From NCBI RefSeq assembly GCF_006175995.1, contig NZ_VDMB01000002.1, forward strand, positions 226,097 through 290,096: a stretch of DNA of 64,000 nt. Direction: 5' to 3'. This stretch comes from Desulfobotulus mexicanus. Its GTDB lineage: Bacteria; Desulfobacterota; Desulfobacteria; Desulfobacterales; ASO4-4. The position numbers were made by a program, and so were the translations under genes. Under the pieces are notes generated by a model. It saw only the letters and a list, made by a program, of their open reading frames with translations. It ran no database searches and had not been told where the DNA came from. Each line of letters opens with the position of its first letter. Position 1 is the first letter of the stretch. Below are positions 1-10,114 of the stretch, piece after piece.

Positions 1-1320
1 CAGATCCGTCTGCATCCAGATGGCATGGGAACCCTCAAAATCCGATACGGCACAGCGGAAGGCTTCTTCAATGCTTTTTCCTTCCCTGAGATAATGTTCT
101 ATCTGCAAAGGAATGATTTTTGTATCCGTGGATATTTCACCGGGAATAAAATCCCAACGGTTTTCATATTGTTTTTTAAGCTCAAGGTAATTATCGATAT
201 CACCGTTCAGCGCCACCTGGATGATTCCGGTGCGGATATTTCCCGGATCTCCTGTCTGGTTGTCTACGGGGTGGCAGTTGGGTACGGATATTTCACCCAC
301 CGAAGCCCATCGGGTATGGGCAGCTACGGAAAAGTGGAGACGGGGAAGACAGCTGATCAGGTGAAGGAGAGGGTCGTTTTTGATCTGGCTCCTCAGGAAA
401 TTACCGTTATCTCCCAAAGATCCGATTTCAGCAGCAATTTTGTAGGTGAAGGAGAGGCTGACATTGTGCTGTTTTTTAAGGATCTGATGCTGCACGGCAA
501 TTGACTGATTGACAAGCACCCTCGGATTGCTGCGTTCTGCAAGCTGTTCAGTAAGTCCCTCTTCTTCCACCATCTTCTGATATTTTTTAAAAGCACTGGG
601 TGACAGGGTAAAAAAAATGGAAATTCCGGCAGAATCCCTGCCCCGTACTTCAAGGATTTCAATACTGTTTAAAACCGTATTGGTTCTGTGGAAGACGGAA
701 ATGGCAGATTCCGATGGCTGCATGGAATAATTGCCGCAAAGAAGTTTTATCTTGTCCATGTTGTTTAGAAAATCCCTGGAAAGATGCCAGTGGATATCCT
801 GTATTTTTTCAAGGCGGTCTGTGAGTTCCGCCAGAAGCTCTCTGGAAAGCATGGCCTGTTTTTCCATAAGGGCAGCTTTCTGATCCATAATCCGTTCAGA
901 TATTTTTTTTGCCAGATCTGAAAATTTGTTCCGGATTTCATGATTATTAAAAAGGGCAGTCATGGCAGCTTCACTTCGAAGATCTTCGATCTTTGAAGAT
1001 AGTATTTCCATATTCTTTTTTCCGCCCAGAAAGGAGGCTTCCATGTCTTCAGCCTTCAGGCTGCGGATGTCGCTCTGGATGATTTCTTTGAACGCATCGT
1101 TTAATTCAGGTGAGATATGATCAAAGGTGAGATCCTCTTTGTTTTTTTTGAAGGCCATCAGCCCGGCAAGGCCACAGGCAAGGGAGCTTGGATATAAGGG
1201 GAAAAATACCAGGGAACCTTCCGGGACGGAAGAAAGGCTGCGGCCGAAGAATATTTTTTTTAAAGGGGGCAGAAGGCGGTTTTCGGAAGACTGTCCGGAG
1301 AAAAAACTGGAAAGAAGCAT
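1..1320 (-). CDS. GlmS-like class II glutamine amidotransferase, C-terminus beyond window
   Basis: An open frame of 440 codons runs leftwards from an ATG at 1320 and leaves the window, so the carboxyl end (SIS/isomerase domains expected if GlmS-like) is not seen. An AAGGT ribosome site lies 8 bases before the ATG. The amidotransferase signatures are present but spread out: a CGLAG motif at residues 49-53 (the family's nucleophilic Cys normally follows the start Met), RGRDSAG at 226-232, AAHTRWAS at 333-340, NGDIDN at 372-377 and a STDTK stretch near 397. About 150 extra residues, highly charged and probably helical, sit between the Cys motif and RGRDSAG. The 48 residues before Cys49 could be a propeptide, as in glutamate synthase. 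Function is probably an amidotransferase acting on a sugar phosphate, or a GlmS paralogue; substrate unknown. Confidence 0.75.
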   Translation of the reverse strand, partial: MLLSSFFSGQSSENRLLPPLKKIFFGRSLSSVPEGSLVFFPLYPSSLACGLAGLMAFKKNKEDLTFDHISPELNDAFKEIIQSDIRSLKAEDMEASFLGGKKNMEILSSKIEDLRSEAAMTALFNNHEIRNKFSDLAKKISERIMDQKAALMEKQAMLSRELLAELTDRLEKIQDIHWHLSRDFLNNMDKIKLLCGNYSMQPSESAISVFHRTNTVLNSIEILEVRGRDSAGISIFFTLSPSAFKKYQKMVEEEGLTEQLAERSNPRVLVNQSIAVQHQILKKQHNVSLSFTYKIAAEIGSLGDNGNFLRSQIKNDPLLHLISCLPRLHFSVAAHTRWASVGEISVPNCHPVDNQTGDPGNIRTGIIQVALNGDIDNYLELKKQYENRWDFIPGEISTDTKIIPLQIEHYLREGKSIEEAFRCAVSDFEGSHAIWMQTDL

Positions 1321-1467
1321 ATATTATACCTTAATGAAAGGGTGATAGATGTAAGGGATTTGTTTTTTTGTTAGCATGAGAAAATGGTAGTAAAACATTA
1401 TGTCAGTTATACAAAATAATAAAAATTACACAGAAACAGCACAGATGTCAAAAAGCCCCGTAATTAT

Positions 1468-1580
1468 TCAGCACAATTTATTTCGAATTACCAATGCTGT
1501 CATTGCAGCAGCTTCGTACTGTTGCAAGGCTCCGAGGCTATTTGAAAGTGACATTGCAATCGTTTCGGATCAGAGCTTTG
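1468..1580. repeat. Dispersed intergenic repeat R1, copy A
   Basis: This stretch shares an extended pattern with 24554-24680 and 30371-30501: a CAGCACA/TTTATT start, CAGCTTCGTAC, TTGCAAGGC, CGAGGCTATTTG, AAGTGAC, TTGCAATCGTTTCGGAT. The two TTGCAA-type blocks face each other across about 20 bases and could form a hairpin. It lies between the 3' end of kdnB and the start of the amidotransferase gene. The rest of 1321-1691 shows no gene; an apparent plus-strand frame over it is repeat sequence. Confidence 0.75.
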
Positions 1581-1636
1581 AAGGCCTGTGCATCTGTCTT
1601 GCAGGTATGATATGGAAAACTGTGCTGAACAGTTAC

Positions 1637-1664
1637 AAAGCCCCTGCAATTTTGCTGGGGCTTT
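1637..1664 (-). terminator. Hairpin downstream of kdnB
   Basis: AAAGCCCC (1637-1644) and GGGGCTTT (1657-1664) form a perfect 8-bp stem just past the kdnB stop. Read on the minus strand it ends in GGGGCTTT with only a short T run, so it is a plausible but weak intrinsic terminator. Confidence 0.5.
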
Positions 1665-1691
1665 GGAAAAAATCAAAATTTATTTTGGGGC

Positions 1692-2789
<1,098 letters not shown>

Positions 2790-3980
2790 TCAGATCAGGG
2801 CAAAGGCTTTTTCGATGCCCTGTATGCGGGTTTCAAGATCTTTTTGTGTCCATCCCAGACGGATCTGCATGGATAGTGTTCGGGACATGATGGCATCGGA
2901 TACGGGATGGGAAAGTCCTGTATAATCGGGTGTATCATGGCGCAGCTCCAGGGGCAGGGGAGCAAGGCTTTCCATCTTTCTGATATGTTCCCATTTTTTT
3001 ATATAGTGCCAGTTGTTGTCATACCAGTAGAAAACGCCATCCACACCATGGGCTGGCAGGGCTTTGGCAAGGGCCCGTGCTTTATCTTCCGTTTCCATGA
3101 AAAAACTTAAATGGGTGGCAGAATCTCCGGAAGGATCAGGGATTTCCCGAAAACGTACACCTTTGTGTGCTGCAAGGGCTTCTTTAAGTATGCCCTTATT
3201 TTTGCGCTGGGTGGCAAGAATGGTGTCCAGCTTTCTTAACTGGGCAAGTCCTACGGCGGCATTCATCTCATTGGTACGGAAATTGAGACCGATGAAGGGA
3301 TGGCCTTCGGCACCCCTGTCCTGCCCCACATGGTCATGGCCGTGGTCGGAGAAGGCCTGGGCCTTAAAATAGAGATCCGCATCATCGGTGATCAGCCCGC
3401 CACCCTCGCCGCAGGTGATGGTTTTGACATAGTCAAAGGAAAAACAGCCCATACGGCCAAAACGGCCCAGTGCTTTACCCTTAAAAGTGGCTCCCACGGC
3501 CTGGCAGGCATCTTCCAGAAGCAGCAGTCCTTTTTCTCTGCAAAGGGTTTCCAGAGAATCAATGCGGGCCATGGAACCGCACATGTGTACGGGCATGATG
3601 GCTTTGGTTCTTTTGGTGATGGCTTTTTCCGCGGCCTTCGGGCAGAGGCAGAGGGTTTCATCAATATCTGCAAATACAGGTGCAGCACCTGCAGCAAGAA
3701 CGGCTTCCACCGTTGCCACAAAGGTGAAGGTGGGTACAATTACCTCATCCCCTGCACCCACGCCGCAGCTGGCCAGCATGACCTGAAGTGCGGCCGTCCC
3801 GCTGGAAACCAGATGCGCATGGCCGGCACCAAGACGTTTTGCAAGTTCTGCTTCAAAATCCCTTGCCTTGAAAATTCCTCTGCGGGGCCCGTCAAAATTG
3901 TAACGCATAAGAACACCGGTATCGAGGACTTCCTGTACTTCCCTGCGTTCTTCTTCTCCGAAAATTTCAAAACCCGGCAT
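2790..3980 (-). CDS. kdnA: 8-amino-3,8-dideoxy-manno-octulosonate transaminase (KdnA type)
   Basis: A 396-residue DegT/DnrJ/EryC1-family PLP aminotransferase. The PLP lysine is probably Lys186 in DYVKTITCGEGG, and the family SSGTAAL phosphate-binding region is at 59-65. The opening MPGFEIFGEEER resembles what I recall of KdnA proteins, and the next gene 18 bases downstream is KdnB-like, so the two should act in turn to convert Kdo to Kdo8N in the cytoplasm before transfer to lipid A. A GAGGAG ribosome site stands 8 bases before the ATG. The family also contains many nucleotide-sugar aminotransferases; the neighbour decides the call. Confidence 0.8.
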   Translation of the reverse strand: MPGFEIFGEEERREVQEVLDTGVLMRYNFDGPRRGIFKARDFEAELAKRLGAGHAHLVSSGTAALQVMLASCGVGAGDEVIVPTFTFVATVEAVLAAGAAPVFADIDETLCLCPKAAEKAITKRTKAIMPVHMCGSMARIDSLETLCREKGLLLLEDACQAVGATFKGKALGRFGRMGCFSFDYVKTITCGEGGGLITDDADLYFKAQAFSDHGHDHVGQDRGAEGHPFIGLNFRTNEMNAAVGLAQLRKLDTILATQRKNKGILKEALAAHKGVRFREIPDPSGDSATHLSFFMETEDKARALAKALPAHGVDGVFYWYDNNWHYIKKWEHIRKMESLAPLPLELRHDTPDYTGLSHPVSDAIMSRTLSMQIRLGWTQKDLETRIQGIEKAFALI

Positions 3981-4050
3981 ACTTTATCTCCTCAGGAAAA
4001 TTTATATTTTAGCAAAGTCGGTCGGTATCACGAACAAAAGGTCTTTATAT

Positions 4051-5457
4051 TTATGATTCTTCAGTTTTGGCTGGAAGACGCCTTGGATCAAACCAGAAGG
4101 AAAGGATGTCCTTTGTATACTCTCCTGCCCGCCTGCCTATATAGGCACCATGGCCTACCATGACGGAAACAGCGATGCTCCGTCCGTCGGGATGTATTCC
4201 GTATCCCACAAACCAGTCATAGCGGATATCCCTGCTGCGGTTGGATATGGAGCCGGTTTTACCGCCTATGCGCAAAGGACCAAGAATACGGTCCCTTTGA
4301 TGGCCCCGGAAAATACGGCTGGAGGTACCCGATGTGACGGTTCGTTCCATGAGCACCTGCATGGCTTCGGCAGTCTCTTTTCTGATTGCCTGTCGTCCAG
4401 GATCTTTTGATCCCTGATACCTGATACTCTGATCTGAGTCCATGATTTTTTCTACAATATGGGGAGAGGGAAGGATACCGTCTGCTATAATGGCAGAGGC
4501 TATGGAAGCTCCGTGTATGGGAGAAATGAGGGTTCTTCTGTTGAACCCGGAGGCAATTTCAGCCCAGCTGTAGGGGGTGTCACTGAAGACAATTTCACTG
4601 GCAGGGGCAGGCAAGGTACCTTCCGGAGGCCGTCCGTCAAAGCCGAAACGTTCGGCATAAAGGGAAAGGCCCGGTTTCTGGAGATCATGGTAGCCAAGTT
4701 TTCCGAAAACAGGATTGATGCTTCTTGCAAAGGCATCCTTCAGGGATATCTGATTGGTATAACGATGCCTTTGCTGGCTCATCTGTTTTTTGTATAGGGT
4801 ATACATTTCTCCGTTGAAAAAAAGGGGACTGTCCGGTTTCAGGCCATGCTTTTCCATGGCTGCGGCTGCGGCAACAATTTTAAATATGCTGGCTGCTGGA
4901 TGGACCGTAAAGGCCACACTTGGGTCTCCACCCTGCACATGGGCCTTTGTTCCTGCAAGTCCTTTGATTTTTCCAGTGTACGGTTCCATGACTACAATGG
5001 AAAGGAGTTCCGGCATACCCCGTCCGGCAATCTCAGCCCGTAACACGTAGCTCAGCAGTCTGCTTTGCAGCTCATCATCCAGGGTGCTTATGGCAGTAAA
5101 GGGTTGCCCATGGATATGAAAGGGTATGGTATCTTTTACCAGAGATTCCGGTGGTACTTCCTTTAAGGCCAGGTGAATAAGCCTGTCAGTCAGAACATCC
5201 GGTGTCCTGGGTTTTTCCATGGCGGTTTCTGCTTTTTCCTCCTGCTGTTCTTCCTTCTTGGATGAAAAAGGGAAAAAAAAGAAGAGGCAACCAGCCAGAA
5301 GAAACAGTACAAAATAAGGTAGCAGGCGACTCCGGAATCTCGCAGGTTTTTTGAATTTTCCTGTCCGGGGTTTTTCTGTCCGGGATTTTCCGGTTTTGCG
5401 CTGGATGCGTTCCGCCTGCCCTTTGCGCCATGAGGGTTCCGGTCTATAAACATGCAT
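4051..5457 (-). CDS. Membrane-anchored penicillin-binding transpeptidase
   Basis: A 468-residue protein with a very basic cytoplasmic start (1-43), one membrane segment at about 44-64 ending in a run of Phe, a charged linker, and a transpeptidase domain. The three catalytic motifs are present: SIFK at 190-193 (Ser190 nucleophile, Lys193), SIN at 246-248 and KTG at 400-402. It is shorter than FtsI or PBP2 and has no glycosyltransferase domain, so it is a compact class-B-like DD-transpeptidase cross-linking peptidoglycan in the periplasm. It begins 16 bases after metG ends and is probably cotranscribed with it; no strong ribosome site is seen. It could be a specialised (stress or sporulation-like) PBP rather than the essential division enzyme. 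Confidence 0.85.
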   Translation of the reverse strand: MHVYRPEPSWRKGQAERIQRKTGKSRTEKPRTGKFKKPARFRSRLLPYFVLFLLAGCLFFFFPFSSKKEEQQEEKAETAMEKPRTPDVLTDRLIHLALKEVPPESLVKDTIPFHIHGQPFTAISTLDDELQSRLLSYVLRAEIAGRGMPELLSIVVMEPYTGKIKGLAGTKAHVQGGDPSVAFTVHPAASIFKIVAAAAAMEKHGLKPDSPLFFNGEMYTLYKKQMSQQRHRYTNQISLKDAFARSINPVFGKLGYHDLQKPGLSLYAERFGFDGRPPEGTLPAPASEIVFSDTPYSWAEIASGFNRRTLISPIHGASIASAIIADGILPSPHIVEKIMDSDQSIRYQGSKDPGRQAIRKETAEAMQVLMERTVTSGTSSRIFRGHQRDRILGPLRIGGKTGSISNRSRDIRYDWFVGYGIHPDGRSIAVSVMVGHGAYIGRRAGEYTKDILSFWFDPRRLPAKTEES

Positions 5458-5473
5458 AGGTATGACAATCCAC

Positions 5474-7405
5474 TTACTTTACGATACTTCCAGCCTGTAC
5501 AGGCCTGTCAAAGCTTGCCAGACAGAGACCGTTCTCTCCGTTGGCTGCGATAATCATCCCTTCGGATCTTACCCCCATGAGCTTGGCGGGTTTGAGGTTG
5601 GCAACAAGGGTGACCTGAAGACCGATGAGAGATTCGGGACTGTAGTCCTGGGCAATACCGGCAACGACCTGACGTACTTCCTCGCCAAGGCTGACCTGAA
5701 GTTTAAGCAGCTTATCGGATTTTTTAATGGTTTCAGCACTGACAATATGTCCTACACGGAGATCCAGGCGTGCCACATCCTCTATGCTGATGGCGGGCTT
5801 GGCATCCTTGAGGCCCTTGGGTGCGGGAGGGGGGGCAGCAGCCGTATCTGTTTCAGTTTTTGTTTCAATGCGGGGGAAAAGACGTATGGCCTTGGGTAGC
5901 GTATGCCCCGATGGCAGACTGCCCCATTTTTTAAGGCTTTCCAGACTTACTGCCTGGCAGTCTTCAAGCCCCGGATCAAGTCCCAGATGCTGCTGCATTT
6001 TTACTGCTGTTTCAGGCATGACTGGTGATATGAGGCCGGTAACTATGCGCAGGCCTTCCAGCATATTGTATATGACCGTATCCAGCTCTGGCTGCTGTCC
6101 GTTTTTATGAAGTTCCCAGGGTGCCGTGGTATCAATATATTTGTTGAGTTGGCCGATGAAGGCCCACACGGCCATTAGTGCCTTGTGGAAGGCCATTAAA
6201 GGCATCTGTTCTTCAAAAATCTCTGTAGCCTGCACTGCCCCTGCATGCAGTCCGAAATCCATGGATGAGGTTTTTGACCCATGGGGAGAAGGAACTTTTC
6301 CGCCATAGTATTTATGGGTCATGGCAATGACACGGCTGAAGAGATTACCGATGTCATTGGCAAGGTCCGCATTGATCCTTGTGACAAGGGCTTCCTCGGA
6401 AAAAGAGGCGTCCAGCCCGAAGACCATTTCCCGCATTAGAAAATATCTGAAGGCGTCGGAACCGTAAGTGTTCTTCATGGCGAGGGGGTCCACCACATTG
6501 CCAAGGCTTTTGGACATTTTGGTTTCTGAGATATTCCAGTATCCGTGTACATTGAGATGGGTGTAGACGGCAATTCCCGCAGCTTTCAGCATGGTGGGCC
6601 AGTAGATGCCGTGGGGTTTGATGATGTCCTTTGCTACAATATGCTGGGCTGCTGGCCAGAAGGTACTGAATTTTTCACCATCAGGGTACCCCAGTGCAGA
6701 CACATAGTTAGTAAGGGCATCAAACCATACATAGGTGACAAAACGATTATCAAAGGGCAGGGGAATTCCCCACTGCAGGCGGGAAACTGGCCTTGAAATG
6801 CAGAGATCTTCGAGGGGCTCCCGCAGAAAGGCCAGAATTTCATTCCTGTAACGTTCAGGACGGATGAAGTCATGGTTTTTCTGAATGTACTCAACCAGCC
6901 ATTCCTGATAACGTCCCATGCGGAAAAAATAGTTGGCTTCCTGAATTTTTTCAGGCTCCGTAAGGTGGTCCGGGCATTTGCCGTCCACCAGCTCTTTTTC
7001 CGTATAGAAACGCTCACATCCATAGCAGTAAAGTCCTTCATACTCACTGAAATAAATGTCTCCGGCATCATAAATTTTCTGCAGAAGATACTGTACTACC
7101 TTTATGTGTTCAGGATCCGTGGTGCGGATGAACTGGTCATGGGTGATGGAAAGTTCAGGCCAGAGATTTCTGAATTCAGCACTTATGGCATCAACATAGG
7201 TGCGGGGACTTTTGTCTTCTTTGGCAGCAGCCTTTACGATTTTGTCTCCGTGTTCGTCCGTACCCGTAAGAAAATAAGTGTTTTTTCCCTGCATACGTGC
7301 AAAGCGGGCAGCCACGTCAGCAGCAATGGTGGTATAGGCATGACCCAGATGGGGTCTGGCATTTACGTAATAAATGGGGGTGGTGATGTAAAAAACCTCA
7401 GACAT
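5474..7405 (-). CDS. metG: Methionyl-tRNA synthetase with C-terminal tRNA-binding domain
   Basis: A 643-residue class I synthetase that charges tRNA-Met. HLGH (19-22) is the HIGH motif and KMSKS is at 296-300; a zinc-knuckle region holds Cys127, Cys130, Cys144 and His147. The last 110 residues are an EMAP/Trbp111-type tRNA-binding domain (DLRVGHIV ... SEGMI), as in dimeric bacterial MetRS, preceded by an Ala/Pro-rich linker. The start at 7405 follows AGGGAA by about 9 bases; an ATG at 7435 would add ten residues unlike the family. ricT lies just upstream on the same strand, an order common in bacteria (holB-ricT-metG). Confidence 0.96.
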   Translation of the reverse strand: MSEVFYITTPIYYVNARPHLGHAYTTIAADVAARFARMQGKNTYFLTGTDEHGDKIVKAAAKEDKSPRTYVDAISAEFRNLWPELSITHDQFIRTTDPEHIKVVQYLLQKIYDAGDIYFSEYEGLYCYGCERFYTEKELVDGKCPDHLTEPEKIQEANYFFRMGRYQEWLVEYIQKNHDFIRPERYRNEILAFLREPLEDLCISRPVSRLQWGIPLPFDNRFVTYVWFDALTNYVSALGYPDGEKFSTFWPAAQHIVAKDIIKPHGIYWPTMLKAAGIAVYTHLNVHGYWNISETKMSKSLGNVVDPLAMKNTYGSDAFRYFLMREMVFGLDASFSEEALVTRINADLANDIGNLFSRVIAMTHKYYGGKVPSPHGSKTSSMDFGLHAGAVQATEIFEEQMPLMAFHKALMAVWAFIGQLNKYIDTTAPWELHKNGQQPELDTVIYNMLEGLRIVTGLISPVMPETAVKMQQHLGLDPGLEDCQAVSLESLKKWGSLPSGHTLPKAIRLFPRIETKTETDTAAAPPPAPKGLKDAKPAISIEDVARLDLRVGHIVSAETIKKSDKLLKLQVSLGEEVRQVVAGIAQDYSPESLIGLQVTLVANLKPAKLMGVRSEGMIIAANGENGLCLASFDRPVQAGSIVK

Positions 7406-7475
7406 GATATCTGTTCCCTGAAAGTTGCAATCCATACCGCCTGATCAAAGCAGGGTATGGCCTTTTGGTTTATAT

Positions 7476-8300
7476 TCAGTTGTCTCCATCGGCCGGTAGT
7501 GCGCTATGGAGGGATATTTCCTCTGCGCTGAACTCAAGTTCAAGACCATCTTCCATACGTACTGAGATGCGGTTGGCTATGACATTTTGCCGGGTTATGC
7601 GCCCCTTTCCCTTAGGCGTACTGACCAGCTTGCCGATTTTGGGAATACCGCTTTTCAAATCCCTGTAAGTACTGTTTTCATAGGTCAGGCAGCACATGAG
7701 ACGGCCGCAGAGTCCGGATATTTTGGTAGGGTTCAGGGACAGTCCCTGTTCCTTTGCCATGCGTATGGAAACTGGCTCAAATTTTTCTATAAAGGCACTG
7801 CAGCAGGTCTGGCGACCACAGCGGCCAACTCCGCCACACATTTTTGCCTGATGCCTGATTCCCACCTGGCGCATTTCAATGCGTACCCGGAATTCCTTTA
7901 CCAGATTTTTAACCAGCTGCCGGAAATCCACCCTTCCTTCGGATGTAAAGAAAAAAGTAAGCTTGGATGCGTCAAAGGTACTTTCCACGGAAAAAAGATT
8001 CATGGAAAGATTCAGGGTTTCCACTTCCTGTTTGCAGAACTGGTGGGCAGCCTCTTCAACTTTCTGGTTTTCTTCCACACGGAGAAAATCGCTGGCATCC
8101 GCAAGGCGGAGGACGTTTTTCAGAGTCTGACCCGTATGGGGTTTTTCCTGCTGGCGAATGGGGGTGGTCAGGGTGGCAAAGCCAAGGCCCTGTTCCGTCT
8201 CCACGATCACTGCATCGCCAAGGGAAATATCCAGATCACCTGCATTGAAATCATAGATTTTGCCTGCGGATTTAAATCGTACACCTGCAATTCGGATCAT
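7476..8300 (-). CDS. ricT: PSP1-domain protein, RicT/YaaT family
   Basis: A 274-residue PSP1-family protein. The central Cys-rich block (CGGVGRCGRQTCC around residue 155 and CGRLMCC about 45 residues later) is the family hallmark; in Bacillus the RicA-RicF-RicT complex binds Fe-S clusters and affects RNA processing. No RicA or RicF candidates are seen here, so the role in this bacterium is unknown. The gene sits between holB and metG, as in many bacteria. Its GGGAG ribosome site lies directly after a terminator-like hairpin (8309-8353), which may set its expression. Confidence 0.88.
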   Translation of the reverse strand: MIRIAGVRFKSAGKIYDFNAGDLDISLGDAVIVETEQGLGFATLTTPIRQQEKPHTGQTLKNVLRLADASDFLRVEENQKVEEAAHQFCKQEVETLNLSMNLFSVESTFDASKLTFFFTSEGRVDFRQLVKNLVKEFRVRIEMRQVGIRHQAKMCGGVGRCGRQTCCSAFIEKFEPVSIRMAKEQGLSLNPTKISGLCGRLMCCLTYENSTYRDLKSGIPKIGKLVSTPKGKGRITRQNVIANRISVRMEDGLELEFSAEEISLHSALPADGDN

Positions 8301-8308
8301 AATACTCC

Positions 8309-8353
8309 CAAAAAAACGGACCGCCGATTCCAGGACTCCTGATACCGGCGGTC
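8309..8353 (-). terminator. Terminator-like hairpin in the ricT leader
   Basis: On the minus strand GACCGCCG (8353-8346) pairs with CGGCGGTC (8326-8319), the loop itself contains a short CAGGA/TCCTG palindrome, and the stem is followed by CG and seven T. This is a complete intrinsic terminator shape placed between holB and ricT, with the T run running straight into the ricT ribosome site. It may end the holB transcript or act as an attenuator. Confidence 0.7.
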
Positions 8354-8402
8354 GGCCTTGTTTCAGATCGATAAGGATCAGGCCCTATGCAGCAGGGCAG
8401 CG

Positions 8403-9434
8403 TCAGGCAGCATTGTCCGGATTCATAAGCATCGCATCCATTGCCAGCCTGGGCAGAATGTTCTGATCCATACGATGCCTGATGTCACGGATGTGCTGAA
8501 TCATATTCATGGCCTGTTCCGGAAGAATTTTTTCCCCGGCTTCGGTAATTTCCTGTCTGCAGTCATCAAAAAACCCATGAATGCATAACACATCGGGATT
8601 CGTTGCTGCAAGGCAGATATCTCTGAAAAGACCTTCCATAATGATCAGGCTGATTTCTGCACTGGGCTTGTCCGGTGTCAGCCATTCGGAAAGGGCAAGG
8701 GCCTTTGAAGGTTCCAGGTAAATTCCACGGGAAAATGTACGGGCAATAATTTTTCTTTTATGGTTTTCTCTGATAAGGGCCTGGCCAAGTAAAAAATTGC
8801 CGCAGGCCAGTTTTGCCGCCGACAGAGCGGCAGCATCATCGGGAGCCATGGGGCGGAGTTTTTCAGCCAGTATTTCGACCGGCATGGGAAGAAAGCGAAT
8901 TTCCTGACAGCGGGACCGGATGGTTTCAAGCAGTCTCTGGGGATCCGAAGTCATCAGGATAAAGTAGGTGGCATCGGGCGGTTCTTCCAGTGCTTTGAGC
9001 AGGGCATTGGCTGCTTCCCTGTTCATGGCCTGGGCATCTGTCAGCAGAACAAAGCGTTTTCTGGCTTCGTGGGGTTTTCGGATCAGCTGTTCTATGAGTT
9101 TTCGGATCAGCTCAATACGGATGATCCCATTGACCGGCTGAATACCTATGAAGTCCGGGTGCTGATCCATAATAATTTTTCTGCAGGACCGGCACTGGCC
9201 GCAGGGGGCTTCGGAGTCCGTACAGTTCTCCACCATCATCAGGGTGCGGGCAGCAAGGGATTTTCCTGTTCCCGGCAGACCGGAAAAAAGAAGACCCTGG
9301 GGCAGTCGCCCTGATATGAGCATGCCTTCCAGAGACCGGACTGCAGGGGCCTGTCCTTCAAGATGATGAAAACCATATGCTGTCTGTGGGTCGGAATCCA
9401 AGGTTCCCATCCTTCCATGGGCAAAAAAAGTCAC
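8403..9434 (-). CDS. holB: DNA polymerase III delta-prime subunit
   Basis: A 343-residue AAA+ clamp-loader subunit. The P-loop GLPGTGKS is intact, a zinc-binding cluster CGQCRSCRK follows at about residues 79-87, and the SRC motif appears in TIRSRCQ. It would work in the clamp-loader complex that opens the beta clamp at replication forks. The open frame begins with GTG at 9434; an ATG eight codons in (9410) is an alternative, with GGAAGG too close to it to decide. It lies upstream of ricT and metG, the usual arrangement, although tmk is here separated by hup and lptD and on the other strand. Confidence 0.92.
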   Translation of the reverse strand: MTFFAHGRMGTLDSDPQTAYGFHHLEGQAPAVRSLEGMLISGRLPQGLLFSGLPGTGKSLAARTLMMVENCTDSEAPCGQCRSCRKIIMDQHPDFIGIQPVNGIIRIELIRKLIEQLIRKPHEARKRFVLLTDAQAMNREAANALLKALEEPPDATYFILMTSDPQRLLETIRSRCQEIRFLPMPVEILAEKLRPMAPDDAAALSAAKLACGNFLLGQALIRENHKRKIIARTFSRGIYLEPSKALALSEWLTPDKPSAEISLIIMEGLFRDICLAATNPDVLCIHGFFDDCRQEITEAGEKILPEQAMNMIQHIRDIRHRMDQNILPRLAMDAMLMNPDNAA

Positions 9435-9500
9435 CGCAACGCAGGCCCTGTATTGTTTTTCTAGAACTTGCTTCGGATACCTGCGCGCGGTTCAGATTGT

Positions 9501-9535
9501 AAAAACCGAAAGCGGCTTATGCCGGATCGGTTTTT
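9501..9535 (-). terminator. Terminator of the HU gene
   Basis: AAAAACCGA (9501-9509) and TCGGTTTTT (9527-9535) form a stem that spans the HU stop codon, and the minus-strand transcript ends in TCGGTTTTT. It should separate hup from holB. Confidence 0.6.
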
Positions 9536-9813
9536 TCTCTGTAATCGACCCGTTCTTTAAGCTCTTTGCCACATTTGAAAAAAGGAAGTTTTTTGGGTTG
9601 TATCAATACCTTTTCCCCGGTTTTGGGGTTGCGGCCCGTATAACTTTTGTATTCTTTGATAAAGAAACTGCAAAGACCCCGGATTTCAACCCGCTCACCT
9701 TTGGCCAGAGCTTCTGTCATGGAATCAAAGAAAATCTGTACAACTTCCGCAGCCTCTGCCTTGGAAATATCCGCTTCGTTTTTAAGTGTTGCAATCAGTT
9801 CCAGCTTGTTCAT
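9517..9813 (-). CDS. HU/IHF-family DNA-binding protein
   Basis: A 98-residue histone-like protein. The helical dimerisation part (MNKLELIATL...) and the beta-arm signature GRNPKTGEKV at about 60-69 identify the HU/IHF family; it bends and compacts DNA as a dimer. The Cys in the C-terminal FFKCGKEL segment is unusual for HU but the length is typical. GGAGGAGG lies 7-9 bases before the ATG, and a strong promoter is seen upstream (9851-9879). Whether it is HU or an IHF-like subunit cannot be told from one copy. Confidence 0.93.
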   Translation of the reverse strand: MNKLELIATLKNEADISKAEAAEVVQIFFDSMTEALAKGERVEIRGLCSFFIKEYKSYTGRNPKTGEKVLIQPKKLPFFKCGKELKERVDYREKTDPA

Positions 9814-9850
9814 TTACTTGCCTCCTCCGGCGATAAGAATTCAAGCGAAG

Positions 9851-9879
9851 TACATAGAAGGAAGAGTACCGGAAGTCAA
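9851..9879 (-). promoter_or_regulatory. Sigma-70-type promoter of the HU gene
   Basis: On the minus strand TTGACT (9879-9874) and TATGTA (9856-9851) are separated by exactly 17 bases and lie 38 bases upstream of the HU start codon. Nothing else recognisable is in the remaining gap up to 10114. Confidence 0.7.
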
Positions 9880-10114
9880 GGGTTTATGGTGAAAATTCTG
9901 TTTTCCGGCCGGAAGAATTCCTTCATTGTAAGTTCTGGGGATTATATTAGTAACTCTTTTTATATCAGGTGATTGTGTTTATAAAGACTTTTAATGGAAA
10001 AAGCCGGATGGCCTGCTGTCAGCATCCTGAAGGCTTCAGTCCGAGGCTTTTGCGTAAAGACAGCATAAGTATGCGTAACAACAAAGCTCAGATGCAGGTG
10101 AGTCTCTGCCATAA

